Of a stretch of 64,000 nt of DNA, positions 27,830-36,948 are shown in pieces. The notes beneath the pieces are model-generated. The model had not been told where the DNA came from. It did not search any database and saw only the letters and a list, made by a program, of their open reading frames with translations. This DNA is from Granulibacter bethesdensis (GTDB taxonomy: Bacteria; Pseudomonadota; Alphaproteobacteria; Acetobacterales; Acetobacteraceae): contig NZ_CP018192.1 in assembly GCF_001889525.1 (NCBI RefSeq), positions 1,809,493 to 1,873,492 on the forward strand. The letters are read 5' to 3'. Both the position numbers and the translations under genes were made by a program. The first letter of the stretch is position 1. Each line of letters starts with the position of its first letter.

Positions 27830-27995
27830 GCGTATTCCTCGATTATGTTGTCTTGCGGATAGTTGCCGTTCGGACCGGGCGGCGATGTTCCCGCATCGCG
27901 CCTCAGGACGGCAATCCTTCACTCAAGACGTTACCAGGGCGAGAAAGTTGCGATAGCAGCCTGTATAACTATGTTCACAACCATGTGATGCAGCA

Positions 27996-28035
27996 AAAAA
28001 AAGCCTTGCAGTGAGGGAACCGCAAGGCTTTTTCA
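27996..28035 (-). terminator. Rho-independent terminator after the YceI gene
   Basis: AAAAAGCCTTGC (27998-28009) pairs with GCAAGGCTTTTT (28022-28033) across a 12-base loop. With A and T runs on both sides it could work in both directions. It lies 50 bases past the YceI stop. Confidence 0.88.
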
Positions 28036-28083
28036 AAATACATGTCTTAAAGGATCGTGTTTAAGCGCTTTCAACCAAGGTTA

Positions 28084-28755
28084 TTATTCCTTCAACTCGA
28101 AAGCTCCGGCAATCCTCAGCTTCACCTCATCACCCACGACCGGCAGATACTTGGTGATGCCAAATTCACCACGATGGAGTTCTGTATAAGCTTCAAACCC
28201 GACCGTCTGTTTTTTATCCATCGGGTTGATGCCTGTGCCAACCAGCCGAACCCGTAGCACGACATGTTTCGTAACCCCGTGCAGCGTCAGATTGCCGGGC
28301 ACCACCGCATGATCCTTGCCGGCAAGCGTCACCTTGGTCGCAACGAACGTTGCTTCCGGAAATTTTGCGCTGTCCAGCCAGTCGGCAGATTTCAATTCTT
28401 CAGTGAGTTTCTGACTGGTTGTCACCACCGATGCGATCGGAATACTGATACGGAGCATCGTCTTTTCCGGAGCGGCGGGATCGATGGTCAACTCCCCCTG
28501 TGCATCGGAAAACAGACCATTGTAATTCGTAAATCCGAAATGCGAGACCGAGAATGCGACCTGTGAATGCGCCGGATCAGCCACATATGTGCCGGCCTTG
28601 ATTGATGCCGGATCAGTGGATGCGATCTTCTGCGACGCTGCTTCAGCATGCGCTGCGCCACTCTCAAAACGCAGCGTACCGACACCCACGAGAAAGGCCC
28701 CCGCGAGAAAAGCAGCGCTCATTGCCCCCGATTTCCACGTTCCAATCATCCGCAT
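28084..28755 (-). CDS. YceI-family periplasmic lipid-binding protein
   Basis: This 223-residue secreted lipocalin-like protein starts with a signal peptide (about 1-37, GAMSAAFLAGAFLVGVGTL). The YceI barrel follows: GTYVADPAHSQVAFSVSHFG, PIASVVTTSQKLTEELKSADWLD, FPEATFVATKV, GNLTLHGVTKHVVLRVRLVG and HRGEFGITKYLPVVGDEVKL are the usual conserved strands. The family binds isoprenoid or polyprenoid molecules, and the ligand here is unknown. It is divergent from galE and has its own terminator. Confidence 0.9.
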   Translation of the reverse strand: MRMIGTWKSGAMSAAFLAGAFLVGVGTLRFESGAAHAEAASQKIASTDPASIKAGTYVADPAHSQVAFSVSHFGFTNYNGLFSDAQGELTIDPAAPEKTMLRISIPIASVVTTSQKLTEELKSADWLDSAKFPEATFVATKVTLAGKDHAVVPGNLTLHGVTKHVVLRVRLVGTGINPMDKKQTVGFEAYTELHRGEFGITKYLPVVGDEVKLRIAGAFELKE

Positions 28756-28982
28756 TATTTTTTATCCTTTTCCCAGATAAACCGTTTTTTCGAGCCCTGT
28801 CCTTCAACAGTGTTGCAAGATCACGCTGCATCGGAAACCACCTGAATCGAAATCCTGCATCGCCATTATTTGACTGGTCTCAGCGAGCCGAGTGCCAGAG
28901 GGGTTGCATCACTCTCGCAGACACCGCATGAGAAACAGGGTGTGCAACTTATTTTTTACCAGCATGAACGGACCTTGTTTCC

Positions 28983-30011
28983 GTGATGAATGAAACAGTT
29001 TCCGGTGTCTCCCCTCATCGTCCCCTGCGGCTGCTGGTCACAGGCGGGGCGGGCTATGTCGGCAGCCATACGGTCTGGGCACTGCATGACCGGGGCGACG
29101 AAGTCACCGTCTATGATTCCCTGTTTCAGGGACACCGTCAGGCTCTGCCACCCGGCGTGCGGCTCGTGGTCGCCGATCTGTCTGACGAGACCATGCTTCA
29201 TACCATCCTTGCCGATGGACAATGGGATGGCGTGCTGCATTTCGCCGCGCGTTCTCTGGTGGGGGAGAGCATGGTCGATCCGATGCTCTACATGAACCAG
29301 AATGCGGCACTGGGCTTTAAACTGATCGAGGCCTGCGTGCAGCATAAAGTGCCGCGCTTCCTCCTGTCCTCCACCGCCGCATTGTTCGGCCATCACGACG
29401 ACACGCCGATCGACGAGAACGCCGCCATTCAGCCCGGCTCTCCCTATGGCGAGAGCAAGTTGATGATCGAGCGGGCTCTGTCATGGGCGGACCGGATTCA
29501 CGGGCTGCGCTATGCCTGCCTGCGCTATTTCAACGCTGCGGGAGCCGATCCCCAGGGACGCAGCGGTGAAGATCATGATCCGGAGACCCATCTGATCCCG
29601 CTGGTGATCGACGCGGCGCTGGGGTTACGGCCAGAGATAAGGGTGTTCGGCCATGATTACCCGACACGGGACGGCACCTGCATCCGCGACTACATCCATG
29701 TCAGCGATCTGGCGCAAGCGCATCTGGCGGCTCTGACGCGGATCGATCAGGGGAGCACAGTGTATAATCTCGGTAATGGCGCAGGCTATTCCGTGATGGA
29801 AGTCATCCGCAGTGTCGAGCGTGTCAGCGGCCTGACCGTACCGATGCGCATCGAGGCCAGACGGCCTGGCGATCCCGCTATTCTGGTTGCCAGTGCAGAA
29901 AAAATCCGCAGCGAAACCGGCTGGATACCCCGTTTCCCTGAGCTGGATGACATTGTTGCCACCGCCCTTGCATGGCGGCGCGCACATCCGCAGGGCTTCG
30001 AAGCCGCTTGA
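28983..30011 (+). CDS. galE: UDP-glucose 4-epimerase
   Basis: This 342-residue extended short-chain dehydrogenase interconverts UDP-glucose and UDP-galactose for envelope polysaccharides. NAD binding is at VTGGAGYVGSH, the catalytic Ser/Thr lies in LSSTAALFG, and the Tyr-Lys pair in SPYGESKLMIER. The region CLRYFNAAGADP is also typical. It begins at the ATG ATG doublet at 28983. VIT-family and ABC-exporter genes lie downstream; only the VIT gene shares its strand. Confidence 0.93.
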   Translation: MMNETVSGVSPHRPLRLLVTGGAGYVGSHTVWALHDRGDEVTVYDSLFQGHRQALPPGVRLVVADLSDETMLHTILADGQWDGVLHFAARSLVGESMVDPMLYMNQNAALGFKLIEACVQHKVPRFLLSSTAALFGHHDDTPIDENAAIQPGSPYGESKLMIERALSWADRIHGLRYACLRYFNAAGADPQGRSGEDHDPETHLIPLVIDAALGLRPEIRVFGHDYPTRDGTCIRDYIHVSDLAQAHLAALTRIDQGSTVYNLGNGAGYSVMEVIRSVERVSGLTVPMRIEARRPGDPAILVASAEKIRSETGWIPRFPELDDIVATALAWRRAHPQGFEAA

Positions 30012-30120
30012 GCCTGTTACGGATCATCAAACGATCATCTATTCGGCCGTTCTTCCGGATGGGCAGCTCCTTGGCGGACGGCTACGGTCCGGCGACTTCC
30101 TGCCGTTTGCATCCTCCCGA

Positions 30121-30882
30121 ATGATGGAAATCCCCATGCGCAGCCGCATCAGACATCGTGAAACCCATGCCACGGAACGGCTCGGATGGCTTCGTGCCGC
30201 CGTGTTGGGGGCAAATGACGGTATTCTGTCCACCGCCAGCCTGATGGTCGGCGTGGCCAGCGCAACCAGCCCGGGCAGCGGGCGTGGCGCCATTCTGCTG
30301 GCCGGGTTGTCGGCTCTGATCGCGGGGGCCATGTCGATGGCGGCCGGTGAATACGTTTCCGTCAGCTCCCAATCCGATTCAGAGCGCGCCGATCTGGCGC
30401 GGGAGAAAAAGGAACTGGATGCCGACTGGCACGGAGAGCTGGAGGAGTTGACCGAGATCTATCGCATCCGCGGTCTGGATGCTCCCCTCGCACGACAGGT
30501 TGCAGAGCAATTGATGCGCCGCGATCCTCTCTCAGCCCATGCCAGGGACGAGCTGGGCATGAGCGAGGACGGAGCGGCCCGTCCAGTGCAGGCGGCTTTG
30601 GCCTCGGCGGCCTCTTTCGCCTGTGGTGCGGCCCTGCCATGGCTGGCAGCGACACTGGCCCCTGATCCCTACAATGCGGCAGGGCAGAGCACAGGACAGA
30701 CAAGCGTGATCTGGACCGTTTCGGCCGTGTCCCTGCTGGCGCTGCTGCTGCTGGGTCTGGCGGGAGCATGGGCCGGAAATGCGCCGAAGCTGCGGGCGGC
30801 GATGCGAGTATTGCTATGGGGTGTGCTCGCCATGGCTGCCACCGCGATCACCGGCCATCTGTTCGGTGGTGTGGTGGGTTAA
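30121..30882 (+). CDS. VIT1/CCC1-family transporter
   Basis: This 253-residue membrane protein of the vacuolar iron transporter family probably moves Fe2+ or Mn2+ out of the cytoplasm. The first helix carries LRAAVLGANDGILSTASLMVG, then SALIAGAMSMAAGEYVSVSSQSD, the two segments with the conserved metal-path residues. A charged helical domain (ERADLAREKKELDADWHGEL) follows, then three C-terminal helices. ATG at 30121 or 30136 are both possible; a much longer frame back into galE is rejected. Its stop codon overlaps the convergent ABC gene in a shared TTAA. Confidence 0.88.
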   Translation: MMEIPMRSRIRHRETHATERLGWLRAAVLGANDGILSTASLMVGVASATSPGSGRGAILLAGLSALIAGAMSMAAGEYVSVSSQSDSERADLAREKKELDADWHGELEELTEIYRIRGLDAPLARQVAEQLMRRDPLSAHARDELGMSEDGAARPVQAALASAASFACGAALPWLAATLAPDPYNAAGQSTGQTSVIWTVSAVSLLALLLLGLAGAWAGNAPKLRAAMRVLLWGVLAMAATAITGHLFGGVVG

Positions 30883-32711
30883 AGCTCCAGCGTCTGGCTA
30901 CGCACCAGCCGGGCATACAGCCCGTCCTGCTCCATCAGGGCTGTATGGGTGCCCTGCTCCGCCACCCGGCCATCGGCCATGGCCACCACCAGATCGGCAT
31001 CACGCACGGTGGACAGACGGTGCGCGATCACCAGCGTGGTACGCCCCTGACGCAATCTGGTCAGAGCCTGCTGTATAGCGGCCTCGCTTTCCGCATCCAG
31101 CGCGCTGGTCGCTTCATCCAGCAGCAGAATGCGCGGATTGCGCAGCAGCGCCCGCGCCAGCACCACACGTTGCCTCTGCCCACCGGACAGGCGCTGGCCG
31201 CCGGGGCCGACTATCGTCTCGAACCCCTCCGGCAGATCGCGGATGAAGCCTCCGGCAGCGGCCTCGGCAGCCTGCTCGATCTCCGCCCGCTCCGCGCCCT
31301 CACGGCCGATGCCGATATTGGCGGCGATGGTGTCGTCGAACAGCAGTGCATCCTGCCCCACATAGGCAATGGCATCCCGCAGGGAGGCAAGCGTGACCTC
31401 CCTGACATCCGCGCCATCAACCAGCACGCGGCCGGACGTCGCATCCCGCAAGCGCGGCAACAGGGCCAGCGCGGTGGATTTTCCGGCTCCCGAAGGCCCG
31501 ACCAGAGCCACCGTCATGCCCGGCTGAGCAACGAAGCTCAGCCCGTCCAGCCCGGTACGGCCATCGGCATAGACGAATCCCACATTCTCGAACGCCACAT
31601 GCCCTTGCCCTTGCGGCAATGTCACCGCACCGGGCGCGTCCCTGATGGCGGCAGGCTCGTCGATAACGGCAAACACCCGGACCAGCCCGGCCACCCCCTC
31701 CTGCACCGCCGCGTTCAGCGAGCCGAGCGCACGCAGCGGGCGGGAGGCAATCAGCAGCGCGGCAATGAAACCGGCAAAATCGCCCAGACTGCTCTGTCCG
31801 TTCGCGGCGCGCCAGCCGGTGAAGCCGATCACCACCGCTACCGCACTGCCGCCCAGCACCTCCAGCACCGGATCGACCCGCGCGCGGGACCGCGTCATGC
31901 GCAACAACGCGCTGTAGAGATGCTGAAAAGCCTCTCCGGCGCGCCTGATCTCGAAACCCTCCAGCCGGTAGGCGCGGATGGTGCGGGCCTGCGCGAAACT
32001 CTCGTTCAGCAGAGCGGCGGTTTCCCCCATTCGCTCCTGCATACCGCCGGAGGCACGTCGGATGCGCTTGCCGATTTTCTGGATCGGCAGCGCCGCCAGC
32101 GGATACATCGCCGCCGCGATCAGGCTCAGCACCCAGTCCAGATACACCATGGAGGAGACCAGCCCCACCACCGTCACCACATCGCCCACCCCGTTGACGG
32201 CACGGACCAGCGCCTCCCGGATGGTGGCGGCATCGGTCGTAAAACGCGCGGCAAGCTGCGCCGGAGCCTCCCGCTCCACCCGATCCAGATCGGCATGGGC
32301 GAGGTGGCTGAACATGCGCTCCTGCAACTCCCTGATGACGATCAGCACCAGTTGCTGCATGGAGACAGTCTGCCCATACATCGCCGCGCCCTTGAGGGCG
32401 GTGACGATCAGCACCAGTACCGGAATCTGATACAGAATGCGCCGGTCACGGGCGTTGAACAGGTCGATTGCATGCTGGATCACTACTGGATACAGCGCCG
32501 TGCTGCCCGCCATCAGTGCCGTCAGCAGGATCACCACCAGCATGCGAACACGGTGATGCGCGATATGCTCCCGCCACAGCCGCCCCATCATAGCGAGGGC
32601 AGTCGGCTCCAACTCCACGTTGATCTTCCGCGCGCCTTTACCTCTCCGCTTTAGTGGAGAGTGTGGGGGTGGCGACTGATCCGTTACCTGATCGAGCGGG
32701 CGTGCATCCAT
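30879..32711 (-). CDS. ABC exporter, MsbA-like (fused membrane and ATPase domains)
   Basis: This is a half-transporter of about 610 residues. Six membrane helices (starting at VRMLVVILLTALMAGSTALY) are followed by a nucleotide-binding domain with Walker A GPSGAGKS, signature LSGGQRQR, Walker B RILLLDEATS and H-loop IAHRLS. Lipid A or other hydrophobic envelope molecules are likely cargo for this subgroup. The start is uncertain: an ATG at 32711 has no good ribosome site, and a GTG at 32618 or the ATG pair near 32591 are alternatives. The frame continues upstream into the last, degenerate CRISPR repeat, and that part is not coding. The CRISPR array is transcribed toward this gene. Confidence 0.88.
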   Translation of the reverse strand: MDARPLDQVTDQSPPPHSPLKRRGKGARKINVELEPTALAMMGRLWREHIAHHRVRMLVVILLTALMAGSTALYPVVIQHAIDLFNARDRRILYQIPVLVLIVTALKGAAMYGQTVSMQQLVLIVIRELQERMFSHLAHADLDRVEREAPAQLAARFTTDAATIREALVRAVNGVGDVVTVVGLVSSMVYLDWVLSLIAAAMYPLAALPIQKIGKRIRRASGGMQERMGETAALLNESFAQARTIRAYRLEGFEIRRAGEAFQHLYSALLRMTRSRARVDPVLEVLGGSAVAVVIGFTGWRAANGQSSLGDFAGFIAALLIASRPLRALGSLNAAVQEGVAGLVRVFAVIDEPAAIRDAPGAVTLPQGQGHVAFENVGFVYADGRTGLDGLSFVAQPGMTVALVGPSGAGKSTALALLPRLRDATSGRVLVDGADVREVTLASLRDAIAYVGQDALLFDDTIAANIGIGREGAERAEIEQAAEAAAGGFIRDLPEGFETIVGPGGQRLSGGQRQRVVLARALLRNPRILLLDEATSALDAESEAAIQQALTRLRQGRTTLVIAHRLSTVRDADLVVAMADGRVAEQGTHTALMEQDGLYARLVRSQTLEL

Positions 32712-32786
32712 GCACCCGGGTGTATCAGGCCGGGGGGCTGTTTGCACAGCCCCGGAAGGGGAGTAGCGATCGATACGATGCGGAAG

Positions 32787-34522
32787 ATCTATTCTCCGCC
32801 CGCGCGGAGGAACCAAGCGGCGGTCCTTGGTGTTTTTCTGTGGGTAGGGTCTATCTCCGCGTACGCGGAGGAACCCTTAGAATTCCGCGAGTGCTTGTCT
32901 GCAATACAGGTCTATCTCCGCGTGCGCGGAGGAACCTACGGTAGCGCTGATTTCCCGCGGCCTTTGTGGGGTCTATCTCCGCGTGCGCGGAGGAACCCCG
33001 GCGATTCCATCACCTGGCTGGCCTCGGCGGGGTCTATCTCCGCGTGCGCGGAGGAACCGCAGGGATGAAAGCTCGTGACAGTGCTGCCTAGGGTCTATCT
33101 CCGCGTGCGCGGAGGAACCATGATGGACAACGCCAATGCCGCACAGGGCGGCGGTCTATCTCCGCGTGCGCGGAGGAACCGGCGTGGGGAGCAAAGACGG
33201 AATATACGCGCCGGGTCTATCTCCGCGTGCGCGGAGGAACCTTGCTCTGGTCGCAAACAGCAATGAACACAAAAGGTCTATCTCCGCGTGCGCGGAGGAA
33301 CCGCGATTGCTGTTCCTTGGCGATTTCCGCAGGACGGTCTATCTCCGCGTGCGCGGAGGAACCGCCCAATGGGTGATCCCCTCTTCAGCCCCTGCGGGTC
33401 TATCTCCGCGTGCGCGGAGGAACCGGGAGACCCTCGGCCTCTAGGATGCTGGCCGCGGGTCTATCTCCGCGTGCGCGGAGGAACCTGCGAGTTCCGGCGG
33501 CCACAAAGGGCCGCTGGGGGTCTATCTCCGCGTGCGCGGAGGAACCATACTGAACTGAGACTCCGAACCGCGACCAACGGGTCTATCTCCGCGTGCGCGG
33601 AGGAACCTTCACCGCGGGCACATGGATCGGCTGGCCAATAGGTCTATCTCCGCGTGCGCGGAGGAACCGCCACGGCACAGAGCGGCGCGAGGCGGATATC
33701 GGGTCTATCTCCGCGTGCGCGGAGGAACCCGCACCAGCGGGACACGGGACAGGCCCGGGCGTGGTCTATCTCCGCGTGCGCGGAGGAACCCAATCAGAGG
33801 CTTTTCGCTTGTCCCGACTGTGCGGTCTATCTCCGCGTGCGCGGAGGAACCATGGCGGTGATTTTCTATCCGTTATTTCTGACAGGTCTATCTCCGCGTG
33901 CGCGGAGGAACCGAGATGTTAAAAAACGCCAGTTAAATCAATAAGGGTCTATCTCCGCGTGCGCGGAGGAACCACAGCCGTATCGCCTTGGGATCAGCCA
34001 GATGGCGGTCTATCTCCGCGTGCGCGGAGGAACCCAGCCTGTTGAACCACAGCTTGTTGAAACGCCGGGTCTATCTCCGCGTGCGCGGAGGAACCGTTAT
34101 CAAAGTCGGCTGGCAAGACAATCCGTGGGGTCTATCTCCGCGTGCGCGGAGGAACCATGACCGTCGCTCCGCCCGCCGCAGTGAAGCCAGGTCTATCTCC
34201 GCGTGCGCGGAGGAACCCCGGAGTCCAGTCAATGGGCCGTCCTGTCAACGGGTCTATCTCCGCGTGCGCGGAGGAACCAACCGGATCAAGGCGGGACCTA
34301 AAAGTGCCAAGGGTCTATCTCCGCGTGCGCGGAGGAACCACGCATAAATCTGATTGGTCTACACAATCTGAGGGTCTATCTCCGCGTGCGCGGAGGAACC
34401 TCGCTGAGCGAGACCGGTGTTCCGTCACGGTGAGGTCTATCTCCGCGTGCGCGGAGGAACCGCCGAGCAAGCCGCGTTGATCCGCGCAGGGCGGGGTCTA
34501 TCTCCGCGTGCGCGGAGGAACC
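32787..34522 (-). CRISPR. CRISPR array, type I-E character, 29 repeats and 28 spacers
   Basis: A 28-bp repeat recurs with an exact 61-bp period, so spacers are 33 bases (or 29 plus 32 in the usual I-E count). Read on the minus strand the repeat begins GGTTCCTCCGCGCACGCG and ends GAGATAGACC, closely matching the E. coli I-E repeat, with a CTCCGC/GCGGAG hairpin. The 27 units from 32909 to 34522 look identical. The unit at 32848 has one change (GTGCGC to GTACGC), and the one at 32787 is degenerate. Degeneration at the left and an AT-rich leader on the right both say transcription runs leftward. No cas gene is in the window, so Cas proteins must be encoded elsewhere or be absent. Confidence 0.97.
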
Positions 34523-34600
34523 TCTTGCCTACAACACATTGATACTTATTAACAATCTCAAAGAACGTTATGTTTCAGAAATTAATTTCTCTGAACCAGT
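34523..34600 (-). promoter_or_regulatory. CRISPR leader with IHF-type site
   Basis: The AT-rich stretch touches the undamaged end of the array. On the minus strand TATCAATGTGTTG (34544 down to 34532) fits the IHF consensus WATCAANNNNTTR exactly, 10 bases from the first repeat. Type I-E leaders use IHF here to guide spacer insertion. The crRNA promoter should also lie in this segment. Confidence 0.65.
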
Positions 34601-35046
34601 GCTCCACCGGCACCAATGATTTCCTTCGGAGCATCACAATCGGAACAGAACCAGGCCAGGAGATATACCAACCCTGCCTCTCTCACACTTCTTCATGCAG
34701 AATTAAAGACGCGTATGATCGTCTTGTGCAACAGGTGCAGGATTTAAAAGGGGCATGAGAAGACTGGGCTCTCCATATGCTACAGCCCTCAGCGAAACAT
34801 CCAGAACATGCTTGGCAATCATTGATGGAGCAACGCCCGGACGAACTGCATGAAGCGCAGGCTGTGCAAGGATATATTAAATAATCCGTTCTATTATCCT
34901 GACATCACAATCGATTTTGTGCAGAAAGACCTTTCCCTCTCATTGCCGACAACAGCCTGATATCTTGAAAGCCAGACCGAAAAGGGATTTCTCTTCAAAC
35001 ATCAGGCCGGACGCAGCAGTTCTTATGTCGTGTCAGACGAAGAGTA
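34570..35046 (+). other. Decayed-looking region beside the CRISPR leader
   Basis: There is no intact gene. Short plus-strand frames follow each other with stops or frame changes between them: 34570-34758 (62 residues, ending RLVQQVQDLKGA), 34777-34884 (35 residues, HPEHAWQSLMEQRPDELHEA), then 34850-34960 and its continuation to about 35046 (KGFLFKHQAGRSSSYVVSDE). Their composition looks protein-like, so this may be one broken gene. I recognise no family, and nothing links it to cas genes. Confidence 0.3.
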
Positions 35047-35050
35047 GAAT

Positions 35051-36292
35051 TTAAATCTCTCCCGCCTTCAGGCCACCCTCCACCCAAGCCAGCAACGCCG
35101 CCTTTTCCTCATCCCCCTGCCGGCAACCACGGCGGCGCCATTCCGTGCGGATGGTGCCGAGCAAATGGCCGAGCGCCGGGCCGGGCACGGCAAGACCGGC
35201 CGCCACCAGATCGCGGCCCGCCAATGGGAAGTTTGGGCGACTCAAAGGCGTCAGAAGGCGTGTCAGATGCGCCGCCCGCCCATCGCGCAACATGACCCAG
35301 GCGCGATCGATCAGAGTCTGCGCCGGATCATCAGCCAGCAGCCGGCGGAGGCTCACCGTATCCTCGGCTCCATTCCACACCGGCACAGAACCATCCAGGC
35401 AGGCGGTCAACCGGCCTGCCTCCTGACCGGACAGGCGCAGGCGCTCGGCCAATGCGCGGGGAGCTTCCTTCTCCACCACCAGCAAAGCGAGGCGCGGGAT
35501 TGCTTCCTCCGCCAGACCTTCACCGGGCATGCCGTTTGCAACAGCCTCGACCAACGGTGCGGGATCGTATCCGTCTGGAAACAACGCCGGCAACACACCG
35601 GTCCGCTCCATCGCCGCCAGTGTTGCTGCCAGATGCGGGCCGGTGAGGATACGGCGCAACTCACTCCACACACGCTCCGCCGAGAGCTGTGTCAGCTCGC
35701 CGGCCATGGCGGCAATGGCCTGCATCGCCGCCGGATCCGGCTCCGCCCCCTGTTCCCACCGGCCATAGCGGGCCTGAAAGCGGAAAAAACGCAGCGCCCG
35801 CAGCCGGTCCTCTGCCACCCGCCGCGCCGCCTGCCCTACGAAACGGACCCGGCCAGCACGCAGATCGTCCAGACCGCCGAAATAATCATGCAGCTTGCCA
35901 TCCGGCGACAGGGACATCGCGTTGATAGTAAAGTCCCGCCGCGCCGCATCCTCCTGCCAGTCATCGGTGAAAGACACCTCGGCATGACGGCCATCCGTCG
36001 CCAGATCCCGGCGCAGGCTGGTGATCTCGAAATGCTGGCCCCTGCTCACCGCTGTCACCGTACCATGGGAAAGCCCGGTGGGAATACCGTGCAGGCCAGC
36101 CTGTTCCAGACGCTGAAGCGTCTGCTCCGGCGGCATCGGTACGGCAAGGTCGATATCCGCCACCGCCCGCCCTGCCAGCGCATCCCGCACACACCCCCCC
36201 ACCGGACGCGCCTGCGGCAGAACCGCCAGCACATCATGCAGGGCCGGATCATCCAGCCATGACGGATGCAGAAACGGTTTTTCCTCCGTCAA
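35051..36292 (-). CDS. cca: CCA tRNA nucleotidyltransferase / poly(A) polymerase family
   Basis: This 413-residue class II nucleotidyltransferase adds or repairs the CCA end of tRNAs. The head domain shows GGCVRDALAGR followed by VADIDLAVPM (catalytic D-x-D), then RRDFTINAMSLSPDG and the RNA-binding motif AEDRLRALRFFRFQARYG. The helical body and tail are present. Its start overlaps the stop of the Nudix gene by 4 bases (36289-36292), so the two are translationally coupled. In many alphaproteobacteria these genes and a DUF1285 gene are neighbours. Confidence 0.93.
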   Translation of the reverse strand: MTEEKPFLHPSWLDDPALHDVLAVLPQARPVGGCVRDALAGRAVADIDLAVPMPPEQTLQRLEQAGLHGIPTGLSHGTVTAVSRGQHFEITSLRRDLATDGRHAEVSFTDDWQEDAARRDFTINAMSLSPDGKLHDYFGGLDDLRAGRVRFVGQAARRVAEDRLRALRFFRFQARYGRWEQGAEPDPAAMQAIAAMAGELTQLSAERVWSELRRILTGPHLAATLAAMERTGVLPALFPDGYDPAPLVEAVANGMPGEGLAEEAIPRLALLVVEKEAPRALAERLRLSGQEAGRLTACLDGSVPVWNGAEDTVSLRRLLADDPAQTLIDRAWVMLRDGRAAHLTRLLTPLSRPNFPLAGRDLVAAGLAVPGPALGHLLGTIRTEWRRRGCRQGDEEKAALLAWVEGGLKAGEI

Positions 36293-36945
36293 AAGCCGGG
36301 CTCCGACGCCAGATGAACCTCCGCCTGCCGCAACCGCAAGGATAACTCCATCAGGATCATGGCAGTCGCCCCCCAGATCACATGTTGCTCATGCGGCCAG
36401 ACCCAGCTTTGATGACGCATGCCTCTTACCTCCAGCCAATCCTGCCGAGGCGCATCGGGATCCAGCAGCACACGCAATTTCAGTTCGAACACCGCCGCCA
36501 CTTCCGCGGGCGCAATGGTCACCACCCAGTCCGGCCGCACCAGTCCCACCACCGGCGTCACCACAAAGCCGGTTCCGGTCAGGATCGGATCAAGTCGCCC
36601 GAGAATGTGGACATCCTCCGCCAGCAGGCCAACTTCCTCCCGCGCCTCCCGCAAGGCAGCATGCTCCGGGGAGGCATCGCCGGGATCAATCCGGCCGCCC
36701 GGAAAGGAAACCTGACCGGCATGATGGCTCAACCCCGCCGCACGCAGCGTCAGGATGATACCCGGCTCCTCGGCCTCTGTGATTCCCACCAGCACCGCGG
36801 CAGCCCGCATCATCGAGACGGTATCCGCCAGCATCTCCGGGCGACGCAGCAGAGCGCGATCAGGCCCCGGCAGGGCCAGAGCCGTGCGGAGATATCTGCC
36901 GACAGAGGCTATACCGCATGGCGGGACAGTCTCTTCCACCTCCAT
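36289..36945 (-). CDS. Nudix hydrolase, CoA pyrophosphatase type (NudL-like)
   Basis: This 218-residue Nudix enzyme probably splits CoA or acyl-CoA into phosphopantetheine and 3',5'-ADP. The Nudix box is FPGGRIDPGDASPEHAALRE followed by AREEVGLL. The upstream AAAVLVGITEAEEPGIILTL strand and LSHHAGQVSFPGG are typical of the CoA-pyrophosphatase branch. It sits between the DUF1285 gene (3 bases away) and cca (4-base overlap), forming a tight operon on the minus strand. Confidence 0.9.
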   Translation of the reverse strand: MEVEETVPPCGIASVGRYLRTALALPGPDRALLRRPEMLADTVSMMRAAAVLVGITEAEEPGIILTLRAAGLSHHAGQVSFPGGRIDPGDASPEHAALREAREEVGLLAEDVHILGRLDPILTGTGFVVTPVVGLVRPDWVVTIAPAEVAAVFELKLRVLLDPDAPRQDWLEVRGMRHQSWVWPHEQHVIWGATAMILMELSLRLRQAEVHLASEPGF

Positions 36946-36948
36946 GCC

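Noticed and set aside
32711-32816. N-terminal extension of the ABC exporter (MVPPRGRRIDLPHRID)
   Set aside because: It is encoded by the degenerate last CRISPR repeat and flanking sequence and has no similarity to exporter N-termini.
32654-34480. Many overlapping plus-strand frames rich in SISACAEEP, GLSPRARRN and VYLRVRGGT
   Set aside because: They are translations of the CRISPR repeat in its three frames. The 61-base period shifts the frame at each unit, so the motifs rotate. They are not genes.
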